Under the pieces are notes generated by a model, which was given only the letters and a program-made list of their open reading frames with translations, searched no databases and was not told the origin of the DNA. A stretch of DNA of 64,000 nucleotides from Pogostemon cablin (Eukaryota; Streptophyta; Magnoliopsida; Lamiales; Lamiaceae), in assembly GCA_023678885.1 (NCBI GenBank), contig CM042954.1, positions 3,470,198 to 3,534,197 of the forward strand, given 5' to 3'. The position numbers and the translations under genes are program-made. Of the stretch, positions 34,480 through 46,262 are shown one piece after another (positions within the stretch are counted from its first letter, which is position 1; the number at the start of each line of letters is the position of its first letter).

Positions 34480-36158
34480 ATTTAATTTTTAAAATAAATA
34501 ATCTTGTTCTTTTGGTGTGTGCTATTTTTCAGGAAGTGTTATGAAGTGAAGCAATGATGATGTTGGTAATGTTTCTAAAAGAGAAAAAAATCCCAATATG
34601 TGATCAATCAAATTGAGCTCAACCCGATGACTTCTTTCCACTCTTGCACTTGATTTTCCCTTGAATTTTATTGTATTTTGTTTTCTTGAGGGCAAGCAAA
34701 CGATTAGGCGTAGGTAGGTTTGGTGTATTGCGTGGTATTTGAAGTTGCAAATTTTTTTGTTAATGGCATGTGCATATAATATTTCATTTGGAATCATATT
34801 CTTATACATGTGCACATGTGAAGTTGGTGTTGGATTTATAATGAGAGTATGCCTTTGATATGTGAAATATTTGGCATGACAAGAGAATTACATTTGATGT
34901 ACCTATACTTGTGAGTTGTTGGATTTGTCTTTTTTTTGTGACAAATATGGAAGAATTTTTGTTTGAGAATTCATAGCAAAATTACCCTATTATTGTGAGC
35001 CTTTGAGCCTTAAAGAGCTATCATCTATATAAGCTCTATTATTTTCTTGATTGAGGCCAAATTGAACTTGATATGTACAGTCTAGAACTTTCTCCTTAAA
35101 TGCATTTTGAGATCTTACATTTGAGCATGTATACTTAAATGATGAAGGCACCTAGGCAACCCATATTTTGGCTTTCTTTTTACCTACCTGATCATATAAA
35201 TCTTTTAGGAGAGCCACTTTGAGTCTAGTCTTTTCTTTGATGAATGAGCATATCAATTTAGCCATGTTCCATTTCTTTCTTGAACTCTTCCATTTAAACC
35301 CCCTACTATTTTGCATATTGTGAAAATCATTGAAAATTATGATTGTGGTTGAATTGAAGATGGATGGGAATTGATGATTGTAGGAAAAGAAAAAAATGGA
35401 GAAAAAAAGAGAAGAAAAGGAAAGTAAGGATGAGAGATTGAAAAAAAATGGTTGAAAAAAGGTAAGAGAAAAAAAATTGGAGCTGAAAAAAAAGAGCAGA
35501 AAAGAAGCTGAAAGCAGAAAAGAAGCAGAAATTTATTGCAGAATTTTTCTGAAAGTAACACTGAACCCTTCAGTGTTGCCCCTATTTTCGAAATTGTGAA
35601 AAGAAACAGGTGTGGGTAGAGGATGTGTTGATAAAAATCAGAATTTTCTAAAAGAAAATGAAGAAGGGATTGTGGAAAATGAGAATGGCAAAATGTATCG
35701 CTTTGATGTACATTTCACATGATTAACACATTTGCGAAGTGGTAAATTTAACTTTTCTAATCCTTTTTATCCCACCTTATCCCAAGCTCCATTACAATCA
35801 TCTTAAAGTCCTTTTGATATTTGCACAATGATCATTGAACTTGGTGGAGATTTGATTTGGGAGGAAGCTTATGGTAATGTCTTGTCTTGTTTAATTTTGA
35901 GTGTTTTGCTACCCACTTATATACTTGAGCGTTAGTGAAACCATTATGAGGCCATGAATTCTTAACTTCTTTATCTTACATAAGTTGCAAATATTTGTGA
36001 GACATTCTACCACTCATTTGTATTTAGTGTATCTTGTTTGGTCTCTCTTGGAAGTGTCATTATTTTGCTATCACTTGCACGTGATTATTATTTTTCCTTA
36101 TACATTGTTTTGGTCTTGTTTTACTTGAGGACAAGCAAATGTTTAGGTATGTGTAGTT
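34480..36158 (+). other. Non-coding 3' half of the element, with a purine-rich tract
   Basis: No ORF with family motifs. 35,380-35,545 is almost pure purine (GAAAAGAAAAAAATGG-type), a candidate for RNA packaging or simple-sequence expansion. The stretch before the LTR (36,121-36,158) has the Athila-type ACTTGAGGACAAGCAAATG. Confidence 0.6.
35557..35577. repeat. Hairpin motif copy 3
   Basis: Arms AACACTGAA and TTCAGTGTT pair over 9 bp around CCC. Compared with copies 1 and 2 the outer G-C pair has become A-T, so both arms changed and pairing was kept. Confidence 0.85.
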
Positions 36159-37434
36159 TGATAAGTCGTAATTTTACATTATTATTTTAGATGAATTCAT
36201 ATATATATTTATGTGAGTTGTGAATTATTTAATGCTAATTACGACTTATTTATATTTTTCATACTTGAACTTTAATTATTTTATTTCTTATTGAAATAGG
36301 TCAAAATAGAGATAAATTATACCATCACATTAATTTATTTTGGTGTGACTGTTACAATAATCTTTATTGCAGGAAATAAAGAGTTGACCAAGGCAATTAA
36401 GGAGGGATTTGATTTGAAGAGCATAATGAAACTTACCAAAAAGATTGGAGATGCAATGAACCTGGACACTCTTCAAGAAGGAAATAAATCAATTAGGTTT
36501 CTTGGGGACAAGAAGATAAATAAGGAGGATATATACATGATATCACATCCGGGATATCACACGAGGATAGAAGCAGAACGCAGATTTGGGGGCTGGGAGG
36601 AAGAACACCACACCATGAAGATGATCATCGGTTTTATCTTTTTATTTTAATTTTGAATATGTAATTTCGTTTCTAGTCCGAGGGTTGTGAACCTCCCATG
36701 AATTATTTATTTGATTGTTAGGAATTTTATGTTGCGAACATTTATATGAATTTATCTTGTTGCATGCACTGAATCGATTTTATAATAATTTGATAATTGT
36801 TTAGACTGGCCATCTAGATTAATTGTTAAATTATTTATTGCTATTTCATGATCCATGATCCATAATTGTAGTGAGGATTAAATTGAGTAGCGAAATAAAG
36901 GAAGGCCCTCTAGGTGTAATAAGATCTAGGTTGTATGATTCCTAGCCGGTTTTCGTAGCCTAGTAATTCTATATTTGGAGTCTTAATGCATTTGCGGGTT
37001 CGAATCCATAGGGTCACTCGTAAATAGTTCAATTTAGTGGTTGTACCATAATTGATAATCTTAAGAACATTCGAGTTAATTTGGTAGTACCATTAGCCTA
37101 GGAATTTGAGTTTATATAATTGTTGGCATGTTTAATTCTTGCGATTTTATAATTTAGGATATGGGAGGAGATCAAATCCTTAGACTAGCTAGGTTTCCAA
37201 TTTTATTTGTTTATCTTAATTTTATGTTTTTGCTATTTTAATTATTTATTTTCATGTTTAGTAGTTGTTAGAATTCATTACAAACCCCTCCGGTTACTTA
37301 TAAAAGCACAATTAATTCAATTGAAATTCAATTACTCCTTGTGGGTTCGACCCTTACTTACTCTACTATATTCTTAGTGGGTTTGTTTGGAAAAATTACA
37401 AATCTTATTTTTGGGTGTCGGCGACAGTACACCA
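36159..37434 (+). repeat. 3' LTR of the non-autonomous Athila-like element
   Basis: Starts TGATAAGTCGTAATTTTACA, ends GTACACCA, and is followed by AGTGT. Confidence 0.93.
36345..36650 (+). CDS. ORF inside the LTR, function unknown
   Basis: 101 codons. The middle, KELTKAIKEGFDLKSIMKLT through DTLQEGNKSIRFLGDKKINK to PGYHTRIEAERRFGGWEEEH, has a soluble, protein-like composition despite the AT-rich LTR. The other LTR has the same block with two single-base indels. It could be an exon captured by the LTR or a chance ORF. It lies after the region where transcription would be expected to start, so it would be near the 5' end of an element RNA. I recognise no family. Confidence 0.3.
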   Translation: MTVTIIFIAGNKELTKAIKEGFDLKSIMKLTKKIGDAMNLDTLQEGNKSIRFLGDKKINKEDIYMISHPGYHTRIEAERRFGGWEEEHHTMKMIIGFIFLF

Positions 37435-37439
37435 AGTGT

Positions 37440-38504
37440 CCACTACGATAGTGTATTGAAGAGTATAGAATTTTTATATCGAGTGCAATCATGCAATTTC
37501 TCATTTTCTTATTCTTCAATGGTCCATCCTGTTGTTATTGTTGATTCAACCTTTAAATTAATTCATTTAAATCCATGATATAACCCACAAATCATGCACA
37601 ATTAATAGATACATAAGTAACTCAACAACACAAATCAACAATGAACATAAATACAGTGAGCTCACCATTCTTCAATGTTTTATCTATTGAATCTATTTTA
37701 ATGAGAGTATTTATTGACTTACTCATAGTAACACACAAATCTTAAAGTTGCATTTAAAAAATAAAAATAAAAGATCTTGGATAACAACTTGAAATCTTTT
37801 ACTAAAAGTTTTAAAGGAATGCTCAATAATTTAGAGCCAATTCAATGGAAAAAAAAATTTGCACTCATTACCCAACACAACTTAATGATTCATGACTCCT
37901 ATTTTTTCCGTTGCACTCTTGTTTATTCCAAAAGAAAGTCAAACTTGTTCTGGAACCATTCTTTCAAAAGATGTATCAGAGTTTCAATAAATGCACTCAA
38001 AAGGAAGTACAAAAAGATTCCTCATAAGTTTGCACTACTAAGTTAATTAAGGAGAGTGACTCAAATTATATGCATAAAGTCATGGAAACCCTGAAGGACA
38101 ATGCAAAAATTCCTAGGAGCATGAGAATTAAATTACATAAATAACAAACTGAAAGACATACTATAGGATTTTTCTGTACATAGAAACTTATATCAATGAA
38201 TCTGGGCATCCAAACTAATATTAGAAAATTACAGGTAAGTCCAAAATGAGGGAACCAAATGATCCATACAGATTTAAGAGAATATAACAACTGATACCCT
38301 TTTTTTAATTATTAATAAAGAATATAAAAGAAGTCAAAGACGCTAAGAAGTGTCAAATTCAAATGAGCCTCTAAGAATTTTTAAGATGGATCCCAATTTT
38401 TTTTCCTTGTGGACTTTCAAAATCACAGAACACTATGAACACGCTTCATTTCATCGTTAATCAGAAAGTTATGCAATAGATGAACAAAAGAAATAAATTA
38501 CCAA
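37440..38504. other. Spacer with no recognised gene
   Basis: The ORF at 37,777-38,046 (about 89 codons) lacks family motifs. The DNA is less A/T-extreme than other spacers and may be intronic or untranslated remains of a host gene. Confidence 0.4.
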
Positions 38505-39095
38505 TAGTGCAATAGATTTGAATAAAAACAGAGCTAATTATCTCAAATAAAACTACGTGGTAAGATTCTAAGAATTTGCATGTACATGGCAGACGTGAAG
38601 TTAAAATAAGAGGTCACAATCCATATATCTTATAAAGGAAAACATGCTGATCATTTTAAAAATTAAATCAGTGGTACTACAGAATACGGTAGGACATGAA
38701 TAAAGTGTACGAACCATAGCTGCTACCGTGAAAAGTCATGATAATCTTCATGATAAGTCTTTTAATGCTCTGCAAATGAAGATAATTCAGCGAATAAATG
38801 AATAAAATCAAAAGAAAAAATATACCAAACAAATAGCAACGATACATTAAGCCACATTTAGTATACAAAAAAATCCAATAAATTTGGTTTGTTACAGATT
38901 TGAACAAAAACAGTGCTAATTATCTCAAATGTAACTACGTGGTGTTATTCTAAGATTTGGCATGCACATGGCAGACATGAAGTTAAAATAAGAGGTCACA
39001 ATCAATATCTTAGAAATTAGAACATCTTGATCATTTTAAACAATAAATAAGTGGTACTATAGAATACAGTATGACACAAATAAAGTATAAGAACC
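38505..39095. repeat. Direct duplication of about 205 bp, spaced 385 bp
   Basis: 38,505-38,714 and 38,890-39,095 share AGCTAATTATCTCAAAT-like sequence, ACTACGTGGT and AAGTTAAAATAAGAGGTCAC, then GTGGTACTA. The second copy abuts the point where the Athila LTR similarity begins, so the LTR's far end was lost there. Confidence 0.8.
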
Positions 39096-40204
39096 TTTGT
39101 CCTACTTATTAACCCGAATATTATTCAATTAATAAGAATTTATATAAGATAGTTCTAATGAGACTTCGGAATCCCCTCACTTAGAATCATAACATGTAAT
39201 CCTGCTGAATAGTGAACGCACTCAATCAATAACCAAGATATGTATTCAGACTCTACATAACAGTTAATGATGCACAAAACAACTCTGAGTATGAATTAAT
39301 AAAGCATAGTCTTATATAAAATAAACCACAAGCAGTGTTGTACTCCGTATACACACGGAAGTTCAATTAACTCATAAAACCTTCATAAACCTATAACTAT
39401 TGAAGTGGTTCTAGCCCATGATTGATCGAAGAAAAATCATGGCAGTTGGATAGATCTTACCTATATTCCTGAAAATTACAAGATAAATTAAGATGCGAAA
39501 TAAACCCTAGATGCAGGCGCAGTTGCATCTCTCTCCATCTTGAATCTTCACTTGGTTCTCACTTGATTCGACAAACGAATCTCTCTCCCCAGCTCCGTGG
39601 ATGGCGGTAGGTTTCGGATGTTGTGTAGAATGAAGGTGGTGAATGGTCTCCCTTTTATACTTGTGAGCTCTCCTTATGGACCTAGGATGGGTTTTTTGAG
39701 CGAAAACATGCACTGAAGGTGTAAAAACATGGATCCGAACGCTTCTAGCACATTGGTTTGACCAAGACCCTTGGTCGAACCACACATCCCCTTGTCGAAT
39801 CGCTGGTCGAATCGACCTGTAAATCACTGGTAGGTCCACGGTTCGAGTCGAACAGCATGTTGAACTAGAAGCGTCATGGTCAAACTGCATCTGCGAATAC
39901 TTATACTTTTGGTTCGACCACCATGCTTGGTCGAACCGCAACATCGTGGTCGAACCACACTCCTACTGCTTTCTTGCGCCTGGTTAGACCAGAGGTGCTG
40001 GTCGAACCGGGTGCCTACAACATCCTTTCTCTGGTTTCGATCACTTCTAACTCGTTTTTCTTCGAAAATCCACTCAAACAGACTCAAACGCACCTGATTC
40101 ATGACTTTCCACTATACAACTCGATTTATCTTGACTTAAGATCAAATCATACATAATTATCACACGAATCAGAGTTCAAAACATGTGAATTTACACACTC
40201 ATCA
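39095..40204 (-). repeat. 3' LTR of the Athila element, truncated at its far end
   Basis: On the element strand it starts TGATGAGTGTG at 40,204. A TATA-like GTATAAAAGGG lies at about 39,655-39,645. U3 (39,750-40,015) has many GGTTCGACC/GGTCGAACC motifs. Similarity to the solo LTR (26,480-26,900) stops at about 39,090, where a host duplication begins. Confidence 0.85.
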
Positions 40205-40217
40205 AACCTCCAAACTT
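40205..40217 (-). promoter_or_regulatory. Polypurine tract of the Athila element
   Basis: AAGTTTGGAGGTT on the minus strand directly precedes the LTR, after the lineage-typical CTCGAGACGAGCAAAATG. Confidence 0.8.
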
Positions 40218-41592
40218 ACATTTTGCTCGTCTCGAGGCAACGAAATCAAACCCATAGGAGTAAGTGTAAATTTCACATGTCCATCTAGTCAAGTACAATA
40301 CATATGTACACATACAATTCTATCAATTAAAAATAAGTATAACTCACATCATACATTTCATTCATGCAAAACATCACTTAATTATAATACAATTCGGAGT
40401 ACTAAGTTATCTAGCTCACAGGATAAGTGTTTACTCTCACTCTCAAGTATAAAAGATGTACACTTTAATGGGTTAGTATATTGGCTCAATTTCAATTCTC
40501 CAGCGTAACCATAAGCCTGGCAAGGGTCTCAAAAATCAACTTATAATCACTTCATTACTAGGATCACAAAGGACTTGCTTTTGGGTTGTAATGTTGGCTC
40601 TTTGGTAAAGGTAGGAAAATATAGATAAAGTGACTAATTCAATAGTAGAGAATTACCTTGGAATTTTGTTTTTCAACAAATAGCTTCATCTTCTCCATCT
40701 TATTCTCATGATCTTTGCAACTCAACTTTTCCTTCTTCGTGTTAGCATCAACATCTTTATTTCTTCTTTTTTCAATGTACAAGGGTACTAATTTCGGGCA
40801 CTACCCTTATAAGCAATCGGGGTACCGGTTTCAGGCATTACACCTAAATAAGATTTAACCATATTTTTTCTTTTCTTCAAATCACTCAACCAATTTTTCT
40901 TCCTTCTTCAAATTCAAGATAACATATATTCACCTCAACTCTCTACTAATGAATATGGTATTCAACACTGCTCAAGTAAAGGATGAATAAGGCTTATTAT
41001 CAAGGCTTGCCAAAAAAAAACTTTTATAGGCTCAAAAGGGCTTCCAGTGATTAATACCATATAAGGGAAGGTCAAATTTGACTAATTGACTCAAATAAAC
41101 AATAAATGCCTAAGATCATGTCCAAATAACTTATCAATTATAAGTCTCACACAAGACTCCAAGCCAAGTTCTAGAATACTGTCATATGAACGATTCTCAC
41201 AAGAATAAACTATCATGCATGGATATAGCATGATTTCATAAGGCTCAAATTCTCAAATAGGTAATAGATTCCTAAGCACTCCTCATAGCATATAATCAAG
41301 ATTAATTCCACAATGAACTCCACATATTCAACAAGTACACAAGCTTCTCATCAACAAAATCAACACATGCAAAATACGAATGCAACATACTTAGCAAAGA
41401 ACCCACAATATCAATCCAAATCAAGTACTTCCAACCAATCAAACCTCAAGTATCAAGTGTCACACCTCTATCCAATCTCAAATCAAAATCAATATATGTA
41501 CATACCACTCACACCACAAGTATCCATCCTGTAAAGAGAAAAAAAGAAGGGAGATGAGATGAAGCAGATAAGAATGAAAAACCTAGCGCCCT
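40218..41592 (-). other. 3' untranslated region of the Athila element
   Basis: No protein-like frame on either strand. The stretch near 40,790-40,850 has paired phrases (GGTACTAATTTCGGGCA and GGGGTACCGGTTTCAGGCA on the plus strand). Confidence 0.6.
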
Positions 41593-43120
41593 CTACTTCT
41601 CCGGAGCATCATCATCATCATCTTCGCCCCTGCACTAATCATCGAAGTCTCTCTGTAGCGTATCCACCTTCCTATCCAGAGCTTCATATTTATCATTCAA
41701 ATCCCTTAATCTCTGATCCATCACCACGTAGTTAGAATGCAGTGCATTGTATCTCATATCGAGCGCTACGTAACTAGTGGTAAGCAAGCCCAGCTGGCGG
41801 TTCGTCTCTTTCTACACGTTGTTCAGGTTGGCAAGATGCTCATTCATCAACCTAAACTGCTTCCTAAACTACTCATCAGGACCGTCCCAATACTGCTGTT
41901 GTGGCTGTGCTGGATATGGTGGTGGTGGAATATCATGCTGCTGCAGAATATCCATCTCATGATGGATCTGCTCCTTTCCAGGCATCTCACCATGCTCATG
42001 AGCATGTTCTCCATGCTCTTCATGCTGCTGATGTTGCTGATGTGGCTCTAATTGCCCTTGCTGCACTCCATCTACAATCCTCTGCAGCTCCTGGTACATC
42101 CCAGCAGCATACGTTTGAGCCACGGTCCTCCAATCACCTCTCTTCAAGCACGTGATTGATATAGCCTCGTGTGCCAACGTGTACATCAACTTATTATCAT
42201 CATTCCGGATCGTAGTCATACCTCCCACACCGTATGGAAACATGAAAGAAAAGGGCTTAGATCACCTTGTATATAGCCAATCTCCATCCCGATGATAAGC
42301 GAATCCAGCTTTCACACATACACTCATGACTAAATTCGAATCCTCCAAGATAGGTGTAATGCCAGTGAAATCCATGTGGTACGACTCGGCCACAAGAGTA
42401 AGCAATCCTCCAATATTCACTCTCTGAAATGTGGAACTCCTGAATCTATAAAGCTGTTGAATCAGATATGATCCCACATTGAACTTTACTCCATTCAACA
42501 TACACCAAAGAGCATATAACTCTCCCCTAGACACGCAACTTCCTTCAGACCGGGCAAACAGTGTATTGCTCAAAACTCTATCTATATCGAATAACAGGGT
42601 TCCGAATTAAAGAAGCACGAGCATCCATGGTCTTGAAATCCATATCCTCTCCAGAAATTGCTCTCCAAATGTTATTTGCATTGAAATACCCATTCTCGTA
42701 CCTAGAGATCCCTCTTGGAGTTTCAAATAGCACGTTGAAATCCTCAGTTGTCCATGTTCTCTTCTTGCCTCCCATTTGGAAAGAACACTCATAAGGAAGG
42801 GAACTAGAGCCCTTCTTGACAGTGATCGAGCACAAAACCTCCGCAGTCACATGAAAGTACGTCGTCCTCTTAAGCACCATGAAATGACATATACCAACTT
42901 GATCAAACATCCACATGATATCCTCACGGATATGCATCGTCAACATAGACCCATCATCCTGGTACCTCTTTCGAGCGATCTTATCAGACATATCGCCCCA
43001 TCGATCCTTTATCTCCTCCCAATTCTCCATTCGAATCTTGAAATCCCTTGGCAGCCTCTCTTTAAGCCTCAATTTCCTAGTTTCCTCGTCCTCACGAGAT
43101 GGCCTATTATGTCTCTTCAT
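41593..43120 (-). pseudogene. ATHILA ORF-1-type protein in the env position, several breaks
   Basis: Match to the plant retrotransposon ORF-1 (ATHILA) family, whose role is unknown; in this lineage it sits after integrase where some relatives have an env-like gene. The first ATG is at 43,118-43,120 (MKRHNRPSREDEETRKLRL). Core motifs are SIRNP-type ASLIRNPVIRYR, then VLSNTLFARSEG, LYALWCMLNGVKFNVGS and NIGGLLTLVAESYHMDF. The frame shifts near 42,575-42,585, and TGA interrupts at 42,262-42,264. The tail has His/Gln/Glu-rich sequence (HQQHQQHEEHGEHAHEHGE), then a coiled-coil-like stretch with several stops before the end at 41,593. I see no signal peptide or membrane segment, so an envelope role is not supported. 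Confidence 0.8.
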
Positions 43121-43199
43121 AAAACGAACTTCAGTCTCCTTTCCTTTTCCTATAAAGGAATACTTCAATACCAAACGGATACAAGAAAAGCAAACTAAA

Positions 43200-44500
43200 T
43201 CTAGTTTAAGACTAACTATTCATGAAACTCTACTCAAGACTTCAAGTTTCTAATGCATAATCTAGTTCACACAAGCATGCCTCCAACTTCATCATGAATT
43301 CAACAATCAAAACATTCACATGCTAATTCCATTCCACTTCAAATCCAACTCCTTAATATGAAATTTCAACAATCTCCTCAAACACATCACTTCCTTAAGC
43401 ACGCATCTACAAAATGCAATAATTCAACTCAACATTCAATGTGCTTCACTTCCTACTCAAATTACTCATCAATTTCACATAAACATCAAGGTCTAGCAAC
43501 AAATCAACAATTAAATAAAACCCATCACTTGTTCATATGAGGTTTCAAACGAAAATTCAATTTACACCATGAATCCTTATAAAAACTTGTTCAATCAACT
43601 TACCCACTTATAATCAAGCAATAGAACTTTAATCCTAGGGTAATAGGGTCAAGAAAACATACATTTCGATCCGGCCATGGCTTAGTATGAACAAGTATGA
43701 AAAATCCCCAAATTTGACGAGAAAACCCCTATTTTGTAACTAGAATGCTCTAATTTCGTGAGAAATAGATTGTGGGAAGTGTGGAAAGTGCTTTAATCGG
43801 AGCAAAATCAAGTGAAATCAAAGTTTGGAAAAGAGGATTTTTGGTTCGGAGAGGATTCGAGTGAGGGTGGTGTGCAAAGTGATCGAAATAGGGGTGAAAA
43901 TCGCATATTAAACACTACTTACCTGTGCGATTCGACCCGAACCAGGTGGTCGAATCGTGCTTCTAGACACATTCAACACCGCAGTTCGACTCGAACTGCT
44001 GGTCAAATTGGGACATCGTGGTCGAACCAGCTTGTAACAAACTTTTAGGCGGCTGGTTCGACTCGAACTCCAGGTCGAATCTCTGCACTCTTGGTCAAAT
44101 CGACCGTAACATCTTCTCTGATCAATGATTCGACAGCCTCTTTGGTCGAACCGCTTGGTTCGACCGATCTCCTTGATTGAAACGAGCACCTATTCCTTAG
44201 AAATCCTTCCTTTTTCGTCCCCTGCAAACTTTAAGCTCGAAAACGATCATTAGGTACCAATACGGAGCAAAACTATACTAGAGAATCACAATTAAGACTC
44301 ATAAATCATGTGCATACACTCCGCATATGACTCAATAAATAAAACACTACTAAACATTAGGCAAATTGCAAAAAATCGACATATCCAAACCGGTTAAAGT
44401 TTAAATATGCAACAAAAAATCAACTCCCCTAACAAACGTTACAAAGAAAAGATTATACTCTTCATGCTACGATGAGGTAAGGATATCACACCCCCAAACT
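43200..44500 (-). other. Spacer between integrase and the ORF-1-type gene, with motif array
   Basis: Non-coding. 43,925-44,165 holds about ten GGTTCGAC/GGTCGAA motifs like those of the LTR U3, followed on the minus strand by CACAG|GTAAGT (about 43,925-43,915), a strong splice-donor match. Confidence 0.6.
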
Positions 44501-44778
44501 TAGTAGAAACTATAGTCGAAACTAAATTTACAAGAAGATGTAATTTCTGATAAGTAAGCACGTCAAATATAAAAATTTCTTACTCACACTAATGAAATAA
44601 AGCAATAACACAAGAGGGAAAGCCCTCAACAGGTGTTCTTGTTTAACGTCGGAGAGTCACGATGGTACCAATTCAGTGCAAGGTATCTTCAAAGACGACG
44701 CAAGCATCATCCAGCGACTTATAATGCTTCAATCGATGCCCATTTGCCGCTATGATGTCTCCGTCTTTGTCTATGATC

Positions 44779-45600
44779 TCAAAACTCCCCCCCATAGGCT
44801 CTATGGATAATGAACGGTCCCGTCCACCTCGATTTCAATTTTCCTGCAAAGAGCTTCAAACGAGAGTTAAAAAGAAATACCTCGTCACCTTGCTTGAATT
44901 CCTTATAAGTGATCTTCGAATTCTTGTAAGCTTGATTTCTGAACTCGTCTAGTTGATTGATTTGAGTCAACCTCAACTCCTTTTGATCCTTAAGACACAA
45001 GTTCAAACTTCTCAATGCCTAAAAAGCTTTATGCTGAATCTCTACAGGTAAGTGGGAACCTCCATCAGTTATAAGTGCTCTAGGGACTCTATAGCGAGCA
45101 AAGATATGTTTCTTCAAGAAAGACAACACAGTATTTGAATCATTCATTAGGGTAGGAATGACCTCCACCCACTTAGAAACATAATCCACAGCTAAAAGGA
45201 TGTAAAGAAATCTATTAGATGGGGGAAAAGGTCCTATAAAATTGATTCCCCATACATCAAAGATCTCAACAACAATGCTCGGCTGAAGTGGCATCTCATC
45301 CCTTCTACTTATGTTTCCCATTCGTTGACATCTATCGCATGTCGCTACGTAGGATTCACAGTCTTTAAACAAAGTAGACCAATAAAGATTAGATTGAAGT
45401 AACTTAGCTGCCGTCTTTTAGGCCCCAAAGTGCCCCCCGTTAGGTTGTGCATGGCAAAAATCTAAAACACTCGCCATCTCCATCTTGGGCACACACCTAC
45501 GGATGATAGAATTCGTACAAATCTTATAGATGAACGGATCATACCATATAAAAGTCTCAACATCCCTCTTAAACTTCACGAGTTGATACCTGTTGACATC
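44779..45600 (-). pseudogene. Integrase of the Athila element, with internal deletion and stops
   Basis: Minus strand, one frame: the HHCC finger (FCHAQPNGGHFG, then a TAA at 45,418-45,420, then CDRCQRMGNISRRDEMPLQ); the catalytic core with the first Asp region (VWGINFIGPFPPSN), VDYVSKWVEVIPT and the second Asp (ALITDGGSHL). The sequence then jumps: the expected core through the catalytic Glu is missing, and after a TAG at about 45,019 the C-terminal domain follows (LRSLNLCLKDQKELRLTQIN, FLFNSRLKLFAGKLKSRWTG). The enzyme cannot be active because the Glu region is deleted. Confidence 0.88.
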
Positions 45601-45645
45601 TCTTGGAATTTCTCCAACGGTAATGTAATTGACATAATCTGCATA

Positions 45646-46262
45646 CTATGGATCCACTCTTTGGGCAGCTACTACACAATCTCTTTCCGCTCCTTCAGCA
45701 AACACCACCATGGTCTTCTCATCGGGAAACATCTCTTCTTTGTATTCAAAAGAATCGTCACAATGCTCCCTTGTCTCCAACCTTTCTAGGTGATCCGCCA
45801 ACACATTCTCCGGACCTTTCTTATCTAGGATCTCCATATTGAATTCTTGCAGAAGAAGGATCCATCTAATGATCCTTGGCTTCGCTTTCTTTTTCTCCAT
45901 CAAGTAACAAATCGCAGAATGATCCGTGTATACAATGGTCTTCATGCCAACCAAATACTGTCGAAACTTGTTGAATGCATACATAAAGCTAGAAACTCAT
46001 TTTCAGTAACAGTGTAGTTCTTTTGTGCTGCATCAAAAGTCTTACTTGCATAATAAATGGCGCAGAACTTCTTTTCTCTCAACTGCCCAAGCACCACTCC
46101 AATTTCTTGATCACTTACATCACACATAAGTACAAACGGTTGAGTCCAATCTGGTGTGATCAAGATAGGTGCAGTGATAAGTGCCTCCTTCAAAACCTGA
46201 AAAGCTGTTAAGCATTCATCATCAAAAACAAAAGGAACATCCTTTTTAAGTAAGTGAGACAA
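45646..46262 (-). pseudogene. RNase H of the Athila element, frameshifted
   Basis: First part (46,262-about 45,985): ITPDWTQPFVLMCDVSDQEI (the usual CDAS is CDVS), IYYASKTFDAAQKNYT and TENEFLAL. The second part, in a different frame from about 45,984, reads FRQYLVGMKTIVYTDHSAIC with the TDH catalytic Asp, then RWILLLQEFNMEILDKKGPE and NVLADHLERL. It degrades RNA in RNA-DNA hybrids when intact. A one-base indel separates the halves at about 45,980. Confidence 0.88.

Larger units (their letters stand above)
32002..37434 (+). mobile_element. Complete non-autonomous Athila-like LTR element
   Basis: 5.43 kb. LTRs of 1,265 and 1,276 bp start TGATAAGTCG and end ACACCA, flanked by AGTGT (31,997-32,001 and 37,435-37,439). 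The primer site matches tRNA-Asp, as in Athila. The interior has a gag-tail remnant but no protease, RT or integrase, so it depends on enzymes from relatives. Before the 3' LTR lies CTTGAGGACAAGCAAATG, characteristic of Athila/Tat 3' regions. Three copies of a perfect hairpin motif occur in the interior. The LTRs differ by many substitutions and small indels, so it is older than element A. Confidence 0.93.

Noticed and set aside
39507..40102. ORFs of 77-145 codons on both strands in the Athila LTR
   Set aside because: Low-complexity translations (SNQ, VRP, DQ repeats) of the GGTTCGACC array inside U3. LTR context explains them.
41593..43120. Calling the ORF-1-type gene a true envelope
   Set aside because: No signal peptide, membrane span or fusion-like segment is visible. 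It matches the ATHILA ORF-1 family of unknown role, so only its position is env-like.
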